Below are positions 40,556 through 40,708 of a stretch of DNA of 40,708 nt, one piece after another. The notes beneath the pieces were generated by a model, which saw nothing but the letters and a program-made list of their open reading frames with translations, was not told the origin of the DNA and ran no database searches. The stretch is from Betaproteobacteria bacterium UBA2293 (GTDB taxonomy: Bacteria > Pseudomonadota > Gammaproteobacteria > Burkholderiales > Rhodocyclaceae): assembly GCA_002345845.1 (NCBI GenBank), contig DDWF01000073.1:54277-94984 (forward strand), in the 5' to 3' direction. A program made the position numbers and the translations under genes. Numbering within the stretch: position 1 is the stretch's first letter; the number at the start of each line of letters is the position of its first letter.

Positions 40556-40708
40556 ATGCGTAAATCGCTCATTTTCATTCCCGACACCTGTGTCCTCCTC
40601 GACATCGTCCGCGCGCCGGTAAGACGAGAATTCTCACAGGACAACGCGCTAGCCGTTCTTGAATTCCTTCGCCTAGTCCGCTGCGGCACTGGCGCAGTGC
40701 AACTGATT
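40556..40708 (+). CDS. PIN-domain protein, 3' end cut by window
   Basis: The frame reads MRKSLIFIPDTCVLLDIVRA and stays open to the window end. A hydrophobic strand, then PDTCVLLD with a leading Asp, is the start of a PIN ribonuclease domain, whose first catalytic Asp lies there. The in-frame TTG codons at 40535 and 40538 are other possible starts; none has a strong ribosome site. With only about 50 residues visible the call is moderate. PIN proteins cleave RNA and are often toxins. Confidence 0.6.
   Translation, partial: MRKSLIFIPDTCVLLDIVRAPVRREFSQDNALAVLEFLRLVRCGTGAVQLI

Noticed and set aside
1..40708. CRISPR arrays, tRNA or rRNA genes, insertion sequences
   Set aside because: No regularly spaced direct repeats, cloverleaf sequences, rRNA segments or transposase genes with terminal inverted repeats were seen on reading both strands.

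Overview
The window is GC-rich and reads as the edge of a bacterial chromosome followed by about 37 kb of a mobile element. A CheB-CheR-PAS chemotaxis fusion with dense, GC-biased coding suggests a proteobacterium, most likely a betaproteobacterium of the Rhodocyclaceae type. That placement is inferred from gene content, not from a marker gene.

Region 1 (1-3350) looks chromosomal: the 3' part of cheB/cheR-PAS, a coupled trypsin-like protease, a Nif11-like small protein and a strong terminator. Just after it (3357-3373), the minus strand reads Ile-Glu-Trp-Glu-stop, the usual C-terminus of GMP synthase GuaA. The 3' end of guaA is a known integration site, so I read this as the distal attachment site of the element.

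Region 2 (3700-18000) is accessory and defence-like. It holds (a) a minus-strand pair, a 1407-residue helicase with a C-terminal PD-(D/E)XK-like nuclease followed by an unrecognised 727-residue protein; (b) a plus-strand pair, an unrecognised 564-residue protein translationally coupled to a DUF2726 protein, with a convergent 250-residue protein; (c) a Gabija-type pair, an OLD-family ATPase/TOPRIM nuclease (GajA) and a UvrD-like helicase (GajB). Pair (a) is the best candidate for an undescribed defence system.

Region 3 (18000-31000) is the backbone of the element. An actin-like partition ATPase (PRTRC protein D) with a small downstream partner lies next to a hairpin-rich non-coding stretch and a tyrosine recombinase. 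On the opposite side is a co-oriented minus-strand run: a 452-residue unknown, an ADP-ribosyltransferase-like gene with an apparent frameshift, a 78-residue unknown, then PRTRC ParB, E, C, F, B, A and ThiF and two small genes. C, B, ThiF and A resemble a ubiquitin-like protein, an E2, an E1 and a JAMM peptidase respectively.

Region 4 (31000-40708) carries a 1669-residue N6-adenine-methylase/SNF2-type helicase fusion (DarB-like), an unknown 353-residue protein, a divergent CoiA-like nuclease behind an 18-bp perfect palindrome, an unknown 224-residue protein and the start of a PIN-domain protein cut by the window end. No tRNA, rRNA, CRISPR array or insertion sequence was seen. No conjugation genes lie in the window, so plasmid, ICE and genomic island cannot be separated from this sequence alone.
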